From positions 62,001-126,000 of the IMG/VR virus record IMGVR_UViG_3300046542_000248: a stretch of 64,000 nt of DNA; one strand, given 5' to 3'. The DNA comes from a virus. Within the stretch, counting starts at the first letter, position 1. Each line of letters opens with the position of its first letter. The translations under genes and the position numbers were made by a program. Below the pieces are notes generated by a model. The model was not told the origin of the DNA and ran no database searches. It saw nothing but the letters and a program-made list of their open reading frames with translations. This document shows, piece by piece, positions 1-7,901 of this stretch.

Positions 1-2
1 AT

Positions 3-1646
3 TGGACCTCAATAAATAGCCCTCTTGGTAATAACTGGTCTGCTGTTTGTTATGGTAACGGTGTATTTGTAGCAGTTTCAAATGGTGGTGTAGGTACTAG
101 AGCCATGTCTTCTTTTGACGGGGTTACATGGACTCAACGAACAAGTGCTGCTGATAATAACTGGGCTGCTGTTTGTTACGGTAATGGATTATTTGTAGCT
201 GTTGCAGTTACTGGTACAGGTAACCGTGTTATGACTTCACCTGATGGTGCTACTTGGACAGCAAGAACTACACCTGCTGATAATAACTGGAGTTCAGTTT
301 GTTACGGTGCTGGTATATTTGTAGCTGTAGCAACTACAGGTACGGGTAATAGAGTTATGTCTTCTCCTGATGGAATTACTTGGACACTAAGAACAAGTGT
401 TGCTGATAATAGTTGGTATGATGTTTGTTATGGTAACGGTATATTTGTAGCTGTAGCATATAACGGCACCACAGCTAATCAAATTATGACTTCTCCTGAT
501 GGTATTACGTGGACAGCAAGAACTAGCCCATCAGCCAATGGATGGTATCTAACATGTTTTGGTAATGGTGTATTTGTATCTATTGGGGATACAGGCACTA
601 GTAAAATTATGATTTCTGTAGATGGAGTTAACTGGACCTTAAGAACTGGAACAATTACTGGTAGTTCTTGGATGGGCTTCGTCTATGGCAATGGTATATA
701 TTTAGTAGTCTCAGATAGTAATGGTAAATCAATGGTATCAAATGATGGTATAAAATGGTCGGCACCATATTTTACTGTAGATAATAACTGGAGTTCAGTA
801 TGCTACGGTAATGGATTATTTGTAGCTGTTGGTACATCAGGAACTGGAAATCGCGTTATGACGTCACCTGATGGTCTTACTTGGACTACTAGAACAAGCG
901 CTGCTGATAATAGCTGGACTGCTGTTTGTTATGGTAATGGATTATTTGTAGCGGTGGCGCTTAGTGGTACTGCATCGACTAGAGTTATGACCTCGCCTGA
1001 TGGTATTACTTGGACAACTAGATCAGCCACTACTACCAATTTTTGGAGATCTGTTTGTTATGGTAATGGATTATTTGTAGCCATCGCATCTACCGGTTCA
1101 CCTTCTCAAATTATGACTTCTCCTGATGGTATTACTTGGACCGCAAGAACTACTCCTCTTGATAACAGTTGGCAGTCAGTTTGTTATGGTGCTGGATTAT
1201 TTGTGGCTGTAGGACCCCTCACTGCATCAGTGGATGGAGTTATGACTTCTCCTGATGGAATTACTTGGACTGTTAGGTTAGGAGCTTCTCTTAATTACTG
1301 GTGTTCAGTTTGTTATGGTAATGGTTTATATGTAGCAGTTTCAAACGCTACTGGTACAGGTAATCGTGTAATGACTTCTTCTGATGGTCTTACTTGGACA
1401 TCAAGAACAACTCCTGCTGATAATGGATGGAATTCAGTATGCTACGGTAATGGATTATTTGTAGCTACTGCAATGTCAGGCACTGGTAATAGAGTAATGA
1501 CATCACCTGATGGTATCACTTGGACTTTACGAGCAACCAATGTTGATAATCAATGGGGTTCGGTATGTTATGGTATTGGCACATTTGTATCTGTATCAGT
1601 CGATGGTACAGGTAACAGAGCCATGACTTCATCTCTACAATATTAA
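3..1646 (+). CDS. Repeat-built tail fibre / receptor-binding protein, C-terminal part (5' end outside window)
   Basis: The reading frame is open from the first complete codon at position 3, so the gene begins before the window; the first in-window ATG (105) is internal. The protein is a tandem array of about twelve units of roughly 43 residues. Each unit carries a WxxVCYGNGxFVAV strand pair and an MTSPDGxTWT turn. Regular Trp/Gly repeats of this kind are typical of beta-propeller or beta-solenoid fibres. In a phage next to other structural genes this suggests a tail fibre or adsorption protein; that role is inference. It ends in Gln-Tyr, as does the next gene, and a 14-bp-stem terminator follows. 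The neighbouring gene at 1761 is a paralogue built from the same unit. Confidence 0.75.
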   Translation, partial: WTSINSPLGNNWSAVCYGNGVFVAVSNGGVGTRAMSSFDGVTWTQRTSAADNNWAAVCYGNGLFVAVAVTGTGNRVMTSPDGATWTARTTPADNNWSSVCYGAGIFVAVATTGTGNRVMSSPDGITWTLRTSVADNSWYDVCYGNGIFVAVAYNGTTANQIMTSPDGITWTARTSPSANGWYLTCFGNGVFVSIGDTGTSKIMISVDGVNWTLRTGTITGSSWMGFVYGNGIYLVVSDSNGKSMVSNDGIKWSAPYFTVDNNWSSVCYGNGLFVAVGTSGTGNRVMTSPDGLTWTTRTSAADNSWTAVCYGNGLFVAVALSGTASTRVMTSPDGITWTTRSATTTNFWRSVCYGNGLFVAIASTGSPSQIMTSPDGITWTARTTPLDNSWQSVCYGAGLFVAVGPLTASVDGVMTSPDGITWTVRLGASLNYWCSVCYGNGLYVAVSNATGTGNRVMTSSDGLTWTSRTTPADNGWNSVCYGNGLFVATAMSGTGNRVMTSPDGITWTLRATNVDNQWGSVCYGIGTFVSVSVDGTGNRAMTSSLQY

Positions 1647-1684
1647 AGATAGGAATTGTTAATATTTTCATGGCTAAACAATAA

Positions 1685-1719
1685 AAATAAGGAATGTGTT
1701 CTTTACACATTCCTTATTT
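1685..1719 (+). terminator. Intrinsic terminator after first fibre gene
   Basis: A 14-bp perfect stem (AAATAAGGAATGTG at 1685-1698 with its complement at 1706-1719) closes a 7-base loop, 40 bases after the stop codon. The outer AT pairs provide a short U-rich tail. Confidence 0.75.
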
Positions 1720-1760
1720 AATAAATTTATTAATTAAATTTATAATAGATGGGAGAGAAT

Positions 1761-4700
1761 ATGAACATGATAGAATCATATGTACATGGATTAGGAAGTA
1801 AAAGTAGTACTAGTAGTGATCCAGGTGTTAAATGGACTCCAAGAGTAACTCCTGCCGATAATGATTGGAGAGGCATCTGTTATGGTGCTGGTTTGTTTGT
1901 AGCTGTAGGGGCTTCAGGTACGGGTAATAGAGTAATGACTTCCCCTGATGGTATTAACTGGACTGCAAGAACAACTCCTATTGATAATAACTGGTTTGCG
2001 ATATGTTACGGTAACGGAATATTTGTAGCTGTAGCATCTACCGGTACTGGTAATAGAGTAATGACTTCTCCTGATGGTATTAACTGGACATTAAGAACAA
2101 GTGCTGTTGATAACACTTGGGTTTCAGTTTGCTATGGTAATGGGTTATTTGTAGCAGTTGGAATTAGTGGTAGTTTAGATGGAATTATGACTTCTCCTGA
2201 TGGTATTGCATGGACAGTACGAACTACTCCCGCTAATAATAACTGGTATGGTGTTTGTTATGGCAATGGAATATTTGTAGCTGTGGCAAATACAGGCACA
2301 GGTAATAGGGTTATGACATCTCCTGATGGTATTACTTGGTCAGCAAGGACTAGTGCTGCTGATAATGATTGGTATACTGTTTGCTATGGTAATGGATTAT
2401 TTGTAGCGACATCATGGACTGGTACAGGTAATAGAGTTATGACTTCTCCTGACGGTATCACTTGGACATTAAGAACAAGTGCTGCTGATAATGATTGGAG
2501 ATCAGTTGTTTATGGTAATGGAATATTTGTGGCAGTTGCCCAAACCAGTACAGGAAATCGGGTAATGACATCTAAAGATGGTATTACCTGGGCATTAAAA
2601 ATAAGTGCAGTTGATAATAACTGGAAATCAGTTTGTTATGGTAATGGATTATTTGTAGCAGTTTCAAATACTGGCACGGGTAATAGAGTAATGACTTCAG
2701 GGCTAATAAATGACAGTTCACTCAGTTCTGAATTTGATATGCGTGAAGTTATACCTGGGATTAATTGGACGATTAGAGATAGTATTTTTGACTATGCTTT
2801 AGGTGCTGTATGTTATGGTAATGGGCTATTTGTAGCTACCTCACAGTATGGTGGGGGTGCTAGAATATTAACATCATACGATGGAGTTACTTGGACATCA
2901 AGAACTAGTGCCATTGATAGATCTTGGCTTGGTATTTGTTATGGTAACGGATTATTTATAGCGGTAACCAACAGTAATCTTTCAGCTCATTTAATGACTT
3001 CTCCTGATGGTATTAACTGGACATCACGAACTATTACTGATAATCTTTGGTTTGGTATTTGTTATGGTGCTGGTTTATTCGTGGCTGTCGGGCAATCTAG
3101 TACAGGAAATCGTGTAATGACTTCTCCTGACGGTATTACTTGGACTTTAAGAACGAGTACTGCCGATATTGTGTGGCAGGGATTATGTTATGCTAATGGT
3201 TTATTCGTGGCTGTTGGAACAGGTAGCGGAGGGAATGGAATTATGACATCCCCTGATGGTGTTACCTGGACAGCAAGAACATGTCCTTCTGATAATAGCT
3301 GGGCATCAGTTTGCTATGGTAATGGTTTATTTGTTGCAGTTTCAGATGCTGCCGTAGGTGTTGGTGCAGGTAATAGAGTAATGACATCGCCTGATGGTAT
3401 TACTTGGACTTTAAGAACTGCCGGTGCTGATAACAGCTGGAAATCAGTTGTTTATGGAAATGGAGTATTTGTGGCTGTTTCTAATAATGGTACAGGTAAT
3501 AGAGCAATGACATCTTTAGATGGTATTACATGGACTGCAAGATTAACCACTGATAATAACTGGAGAAGCGTTTGTTATGGTGGTGGGCTATTTGTAGCTG
3601 TTGCAGGTACAGCCACAGGAAATACACACATTATGACATCAGGAACAATTGATACTTCTACACCGGCTGCTAATTTACCGGAGCGTGTATCACGACCAGG
3701 TATTAACTGGTCCTCCCGTTCACCATCTATTGATAGAGTTTGGAATTCAGTGTGTTATGGCAATGGTTTATTTGTAGCTGTTGCAAGCGGTTCAACTGGT
3801 GTTATGACTTCACCAGATGGTATTAACTGGACAGGAAGAACGTCTGCTGCTTCTGCCAATTGGAATTCAGTATGTTATGGTAATGGTTTATTTGTAGCAG
3901 TTGCATATTCAGCAGGAAGTAGTAATGTAATGACTTCCCCTGATGGTATCAATTGGACTGCAAGATCGACTCCAGGTACCAGCTGGTATGCTGTTTGTTA
4001 TGGTGCTGGTTTGTTTGTAGCTGTTACTGATGATAGTGCAATGTATTCTTATGATGGGTTTGGTTGGTCTTTAGGTTCGGGTACCGGTAATAAAACATGG
4101 AGAGCTGTTTGTTATGGTAATGGTGTATTTGTAGGTGTAGGAATTGTAGGCTCAACAGTTGGTGTAATGTCATCAGCTAATGGTATTACTTGGTCTGTAA
4201 GAACAACCCCCAATAGTGCTCAGTGGACTTCAGTTTGTTATGGTAATGGTTTATTTGTAGCAGTTGCAAATAGTTCAAGTCTTGTAATAACATCACCCAA
4301 TGGTACGACTTGGACGTCAAGAACAGCTGCTTCTTCCGCCACTTGGCAGTCTGTTTGTTATGGTAATGGATTATTTGTAGCAGTTGCACAAAATGGCACA
4401 TATAGAGTAATGACTTCGCCAGATGGTATTACTTGGACTTCAAGAACAGCGGCAAATGCTAATACATGGTGGTCAGTATGTTATGGTGCTGGTTTATTTG
4501 TAGCAGTTTCATGGGATGGTTCAGGAAACCGTTCAATGATGTCTCCAGATAGTATTAACTGGTCGACACCGTACTACGCCGTTGATAATCAATGGATGGG
4601 TATTTGTTATGGTAATGGTATATTTGTAGCTGTTGCTGCAACTGGTTCAATAACTAATATGGTTATAACTTCTCCCGATGGTATTAACTGGACTACAAGA

Positions 4701-5435
4701 TCAGCATCTACTGCTTATAGTTGGACTTCAGTTTGCTATGGTGGATTATTTGTAGCTGTTTCTGGAAATGGTACCGGTAATAGAGTAATGACTTCACCTG
4801 ATGGTATTACTTGGACTTCAAGAACAACGCCTGCTGATCTTGTTTGGAATGCTGTATGTTATGGTAATGGAAGATATGTTGCAGTATCAGCCGATGTTTC
4901 GGGTAATAAAGCAATGACATCTTCAGATGGTATTACTTGGACATTAAGAACAATTTCTGCCGATAATAGATGGTATGGAATATGTTATGGTAATGGATTA
5001 TTTGTAGCAGTTTCATATACTGGTACAGGTAATAGAGTAATGACTTCACCTGATGGCATTACTTGGACTTCAAGAACAAGTGCTAGTGACAGTGCATGGT
5101 TTTCAGTTTGTTACGGTAATGGATTATTTGTAGCTGTTGCTGGTGATGGTCCCGTTATGACATCTCCAGATGGTATTACATGGACATCTAGAACACCCGC
5201 AGCGGTTAATTCATGGTATTCAGTTTGCTATGCTAATGGATTTTTTGTAGCTGTTGCTGCAAGTGGTACAGGTAATCGGGTTATGACATCTCCAAATGGT
5301 TTAAATTGGACTAGTAGAAGCACTACTAATGATTATAGTTGGAAAAGTGTATGTTATGGTAATAATTCATTCGTGGCTGTAGCGTGGACTGATGGTGCTG
5401 GAAACCGCACAATGGCATCTATCACACAATATTAA
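1761..5435 (+). CDS. Giant tandem-repeat tail fibre / receptor-binding protein
   Basis: About 1224 residues, almost entirely repeats of the 43-residue unit seen in the upstream gene (WxxVCYGNGxFVAV, then GTGNRVMTSPDGITWT). There are about 28 copies, interrupted by two short non-repeat linkers near residues 325-345 and 640-660, which may separate propeller-like blocks. The first ATG at 1749 lies across the Shine-Dalgarno sequence GGGAG (1751-1755), so 1761, five bases downstream, is the better start. No signal peptide or enzyme motif is visible. A virion fibre that binds a surface glycan is the most likely role, but the ligand is unknown. A terminator follows at 5449. No late-type promoter is visible between the two fibre genes. 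Confidence 0.75.
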   Translation: MNMIESYVHGLGSKSSTSSDPGVKWTPRVTPADNDWRGICYGAGLFVAVGASGTGNRVMTSPDGINWTARTTPIDNNWFAICYGNGIFVAVASTGTGNRVMTSPDGINWTLRTSAVDNTWVSVCYGNGLFVAVGISGSLDGIMTSPDGIAWTVRTTPANNNWYGVCYGNGIFVAVANTGTGNRVMTSPDGITWSARTSAADNDWYTVCYGNGLFVATSWTGTGNRVMTSPDGITWTLRTSAADNDWRSVVYGNGIFVAVAQTSTGNRVMTSKDGITWALKISAVDNNWKSVCYGNGLFVAVSNTGTGNRVMTSGLINDSSLSSEFDMREVIPGINWTIRDSIFDYALGAVCYGNGLFVATSQYGGGARILTSYDGVTWTSRTSAIDRSWLGICYGNGLFIAVTNSNLSAHLMTSPDGINWTSRTITDNLWFGICYGAGLFVAVGQSSTGNRVMTSPDGITWTLRTSTADIVWQGLCYANGLFVAVGTGSGGNGIMTSPDGVTWTARTCPSDNSWASVCYGNGLFVAVSDAAVGVGAGNRVMTSPDGITWTLRTAGADNSWKSVVYGNGVFVAVSNNGTGNRAMTSLDGITWTARLTTDNNWRSVCYGGGLFVAVAGTATGNTHIMTSGTIDTSTPAANLPERVSRPGINWSSRSPSIDRVWNSVCYGNGLFVAVASGSTGVMTSPDGINWTGRTSAASANWNSVCYGNGLFVAVAYSAGSSNVMTSPDGINWTARSTPGTSWYAVCYGAGLFVAVTDDSAMYSYDGFGWSLGSGTGNKTWRAVCYGNGVFVGVGIVGSTVGVMSSANGITWSVRTTPNSAQWTSVCYGNGLFVAVANSSSLVITSPNGTTWTSRTAASSATWQSVCYGNGLFVAVAQNGTYRVMTSPDGITWTSRTAANANTWWSVCYGAGLFVAVSWDGSGNRSMMSPDSINWSTPYYAVDNQWMGICYGNGIFVAVAATGSITNMVITSPDGINWTTRSASTAYSWTSVCYGGLFVAVSGNGTGNRVMTSPDGITWTSRTTPADLVWNAVCYGNGRYVAVSADVSGNKAMTSSDGITWTLRTISADNRWYGICYGNGLFVAVSYTGTGNRVMTSPDGITWTSRTSASDSAWFSVCYGNGLFVAVAGDGPVMTSPDGITWTSRTPAAVNSWYSVCYANGFFVAVAASGTGNRVMTSPNGLNWTSRSTTNDYSWKSVCYGNNSFVAVAWTDGAGNRTMASITQY

Positions 5436-5448
5436 AAAGTTAAAATTT

Positions 5449-5482
5449 CCAGTATCTACAATTATGTAGATACTGGTTTTTA
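5449..5482 (+). terminator. Intrinsic terminator after second fibre gene
   Basis: A 12-bp perfect stem (CCAGTATCTACA with its complement) around an ATTA loop, followed by TTTTTATTG. Confidence 0.85.
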
Positions 5483-5570
5483 TTGTGTCTATCGTTGAAA
5501 CAGATCAATATAGTATAAAATAATATTTTATATATAATTCTATTGATAATAGCTATATGAACTATTAGAA

Positions 5571-5582
5571 AACATTCTATTA
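5571..5582 (+). promoter_or_regulatory. Late-type promoter motif AACA-N6-TA
   Basis: AACATTCTATTA lies 31 bases before the GTG start at 5613. It is a full match to the AACA-N6-TA pattern seen before many structural genes in this window. Confidence 0.6.
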
Positions 5583-5612
5583 AAAACTTATTCTAGAAAG
5601 GGTGTTTTTAAG

Positions 5613-6614
5613 GTGAAACCAAATTCGTCTTTAAAAAAATTTAGTTACAAGTTTAATAGGTTCGTGATATCTGCATCGCTATCGGCTTGTTTAATTATTT
5701 CGTATCAAATTACTGTGTATCTAGCGAACGTGGATCTCAAACAGCAAGAAAAAAAAGAAACGGAAATTAGATTAGATATTACATGGAAGATCGTTGAAAA
5801 CCTTATTAATGAATCAATACTGACTTCTGAGGATAAGCTCAAGAATGATACTATTCCAGATATTCTAGCTGATTTTAACAAAGAATATTCATCTGACAAT
5901 GTCAGATTGGAATCAGACCTCAAGAAAATGTCAGATTTAACATATGAAAACCCTGTAGCAAAAATCATGGCTAATAATATCCGTGATAAATATTTTAATG
6001 GAATTAAAACTGATAGTAACGATATGTTTGTACTGATGAAAGATATTGGGGTAGTCTCCGATTTATCTATTTCAGCAAGTGCTGACAAGCCTAGAACTAT
6101 CGAATATGAAATCTCTCGACATTATAACAAAGATCTTGCACAGCAAGCTTACAACGTAATGATTCAACAAAACTACCAGAAACAATACATATTCTGGCAA
6201 TGGTTTGAACCAGAAAGTACTAGTATCAAAAAGATCTCTTCTATGAAACTAGAAGAATTAAAACAAGTCTTTAAAGATTCCAATGGAGATATTAATTCTC
6301 TACAATCATTTGAATTCTTAGTTCCTGAATATATATTCGTTGATAAGGATATTCTTGGCAATCCACTAGTTAATGACCGTGGTCAGCGTCAAAATATTTA
6401 TCAATTCATCGTAGTACAGGGCTTTAATATAACAGAAATTGTTAAGCATAATGCATTCATCTATAATATATTTGATAATACTATGGTTAAAGCATCGGCT
6501 CAACAATTTGAAACAATTAGAATGGTTTATCAATTTATGATTTTCTTGGGGCTTATCATGCTTATCTACGTTGCTATAACGACGGTAAGACTTCGAGAAA
6601 AGTACGATATATGA
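5613..6614 (+). CDS. Two-pass membrane protein with a large central domain
   Basis: 333 residues, not recognised. It starts at GTG (5613) with GAAAGGG about ten bases upstream. A hydrophobic segment spans about residues 16-38 and a second about 300-322, followed by a short basic tail. The 260-residue region between them is polar, rich in Lys, Asp and Glu, and predicted helical, so it is probably exposed on one side of the membrane. This topology is shared by sensor-like and envelope-modifying proteins, but no catalytic or ligand motif is visible. A late-type promoter precedes it and the next gene is a holin-like membrane protein, so a part in lysis or envelope interaction is possible but unproven. 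Confidence 0.6.
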   Translation: MKPNSSLKKFSYKFNRFVISASLSACLIISYQITVYLANVDLKQQEKKETEIRLDITWKIVENLINESILTSEDKLKNDTIPDILADFNKEYSSDNVRLESDLKKMSDLTYENPVAKIMANNIRDKYFNGIKTDSNDMFVLMKDIGVVSDLSISASADKPRTIEYEISRHYNKDLAQQAYNVMIQQNYQKQYIFWQWFEPESTSIKKISSMKLEELKQVFKDSNGDINSLQSFEFLVPEYIFVDKDILGNPLVNDRGQRQNIYQFIVVQGFNITEIVKHNAFIYNIFDNTMVKASAQQFETIRMVYQFMIFLGLIMLIYVAITTVRLREKYDI

Positions 6615-6683
6615 GAATAATATAAAAAACTATTTTTTTATATAGACATTTAAATATATTATTCGGAGGTGGAGGGGTATAAG

Positions 6684-7061
6684 TTGGGAGAAAATATCTC
6701 ATTTGATATCGACAAATTTATAAATAATGATCCCATACTCCTCATTATATTCTTCTCCTTGTCACTATTTGGGTCAATCATCAAGTTTATCTTCACAGAA
6801 AACACCAAGAGGAAGAATAGTAGTGTAGGCGGTTACGTCATTTTTAAAATGATTCTATTAGCTATAACATCATCGTTAGTGATGTTTTCTGGTTTGGATC
6901 TTATTAGAAAGTATATCAAGGGAAACCTTATTTACTTAGCTGTGTTCTTTCTTGGATTTATATCTGATATGCTTATCAAACAACTTGCTAAATTTAAGAA
7001 TATTACTAGTTTACTCAAGTTTCTTGATGATCTATATACTTTTCTTAAAAATAGAAAGTAA
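6684..7061 (+). CDS. Small multi-pass membrane protein, possible holin
   Basis: About 125 residues from a TTG start at 6684. The GGAGGTGGAGGGG block (6665-6677) is its ribosome binding site, which makes an upstream GTG at 6669 unlikely. Three hydrophobic segments lie at about residues 16-36, 50-72 and 82-104, followed by a basic C-terminal tail (LKNRK). Size, three segments and charged tail fit phage holins, and the gene follows another late-type membrane gene. Holins share little sequence, so the assignment rests on topology alone. No endolysin gene sits beside it; the nearest muralytic domains are inside the tape measure at 38-39.6 kb. Confidence 0.5.
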   Translation: MGENISFDIDKFINNDPILLIIFFSLSLFGSIIKFIFTENTKRKNSSVGGYVIFKMILLAITSSLVMFSGLDLIRKYIKGNLIYLAVFFLGFISDMLIKQLAKFKNITSLLKFLDDLYTFLKNRK

Positions 7062-7100
7062 TATGTAGCAAACTTACTCAGCGATATGCATCTACTACTA

Positions 7101-7140
7101 AAAAAAAAATAACCAGGAGGCAGGGGCGCTTCCTGGTTAT
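7101..7140 (-). terminator. Terminator of the minus-strand early operon
   Basis: The stem ATAACCAGGA/TCCTGGTTAT (7109-7118 and 7131-7140) is followed on the minus strand by a run of nine T. It lies between two convergent genes. Confidence 0.8.
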
Positions 7141-7148
7141 CCCTTTGT

Positions 7149-7397
7149 TTAATACCGATCTCTTTTTGCATTTGCAGCCTTATTTATATTATCATATACT
7201 AATTGATCAGCAATTTTAAAAGGAATATATAGATATGCATATACCCAAATCCATCCTTGAACTTCATCGAATATGAGAAATTGAGTTGATATATCTCTAT
7301 TACTATCTACATTTCTAATAGAATATACATCAATACGGACTGGAATAGATGTAGAATCTGCATCAGGTTTTAATGCTACTTGGAATATGCTACTCAT
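7149..7397 (-). CDS. Hypothetical early protein, 82 aa
   Basis: Not recognised. It is the last gene of a three-gene minus-strand unit (7779 to 7149) and overlaps its upstream neighbour by ATGA, which suggests translational coupling. The protein has a Trp/Tyr-rich hydrophobic centre (WIWVYAYLYIP) and a basic C-terminus (ANAKRDRY). A terminator follows eight bases later. The early-type promoter at 7821-7831 serves the unit, so a host-takeover role is plausible but not shown. Confidence 0.6.
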   Translation of the reverse strand: MSSIFQVALKPDADSTSIPVRIDVYSIRNVDSNRDISTQFLIFDEVQGWIWVYAYLYIPFKIADQLVYDNINKAANAKRDRY

Positions 7398-7687
7398 ACG
7401 AATAACATCTTTTCTTGAATATATTTAAGCTTTCGTACAGATAAAGATTCCATAACAAATTCTGACGGATGATAGTACGTACCGAATAGGAAATGTTTAT
7501 ATTGCTTGAACCATTCTTCAGCCTTTTGAATAGTTTCAAATTTCATGCAGTTATGATCAGACCATCCCCAAACTGGATCTCCGCTACCATAACTACCAGT
7601 ATCCATAGCAGCAAATCGCATAGTTGGCTTTTCTTCACCAGTTACATCTTTGCGACCTTTAATCATGATTACGTATTGATGTTTCAT
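7394..7687 (-). CDS. Hypothetical early protein, 97 aa
   Basis: Not recognised. It starts at 7687 with GGAGCTGAT as ribosome binding site. Aromatic residues are frequent (VWGWSDHN, EEWFKQYKHF, TYYHPSEF), giving a compact mixed alpha/beta look with no catalytic motif. It is the middle gene of the small early operon, overlapping the 82-residue gene by four bases. Confidence 0.6.
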   Translation of the reverse strand: MKHQYVIMIKGRKDVTGEEKPTMRFAAMDTGSYGSGDPVWGWSDHNCMKFETIQKAEEWFKQYKHFLFGTYYHPSEFVMESLSVRKLKYIQEKMLFV

Positions 7688-7713
7688 GTATATCAGCTCC
7701 AGTTATTATATTT

Positions 7714-7779
7714 TTATTTACCTTTACCTGTATCGGATGGTTCGGAACCGCCAGTAGTTACATGATCAAAGTTTAACAT
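7714..7779 (-). CDS. 21-residue peptide, first gene of the early operon
   Basis: An ATG at 7779 with GAGGAGTG about eight bases upstream opens a 21-codon frame that begins MLNFDHVTTGG and ends SDTGKGK. It sits directly downstream of the early-type promoter (7821-7831) and 26 bases before the next gene. A strong ribosome binding site, correct position and its own stop argue for a translated peptide; a leader or attenuator role is the alternative. It is hydrophilic and has no membrane segment. Confidence 0.5.
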   Translation of the reverse strand: MLNFDHVTTGGSEPSDTGKGK

Positions 7780-7811
7780 TAATAAACACTCCTCAAGTTT
7801 TATAATTTCTA

Positions 7812-7831
7812 TTACATGTAAATAATATATA
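7812..7831 (-). promoter_or_regulatory. Early-type promoter with adjacent palindrome
   Basis: On the minus strand TATATATTATT (7821-7831) is followed at once by the 10-bp palindrome TTACATGTAA (7812-7821). The same composite occurs at 10906-10925 and 11969-11988. It drives the 7779-7149 unit. Confidence 0.65.
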
Positions 7832-7849
7832 CCTAGTAAGTTCTGAATA

Positions 7850-7884
7850 TACGGTAAAAGAAGATAGGGAAAATCCCTATCTTC
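7850..7884 (-). terminator. Terminator after ppk
   Basis: An 11-bp perfect stem GAAGATAGGGA/TCCCTATCTTC with an AAA loop lies 18 bases beyond the ppk stop codon. It is followed on the minus strand by TTTTACC. Confidence 0.8.
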
Positions 7885-7901
7885 TCTTCTTCATGAAACT
7901 C

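Larger units (their letters stand above)
3..5420 (+). repeat. Tandem ~130-bp coding repeats of the two fibre genes
   Basis: The DNA repeats with a period of about 125-135 bp through both genes. Stretches such as GGTAATGGATTATTTGTAGC and TCTCCTGATGGTATTACTTG recur many times nearly unchanged. Synonymous drift is modest between many copies, which suggests recent duplication or ongoing homogenisation by recombination. This is a coding repeat, not a CRISPR array. Confidence 0.85.

Noticed and set aside
1-5435. CRISPR-like appearance of the repeats
   Set aside because: The repeats are in frame, about 130 bases long and lack unique spacers.
6653-6663. Early-like motif before the holin-like gene
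   Set aside because: Only about 20 bases from the start, so a transcript from it would lack the ribosome site.
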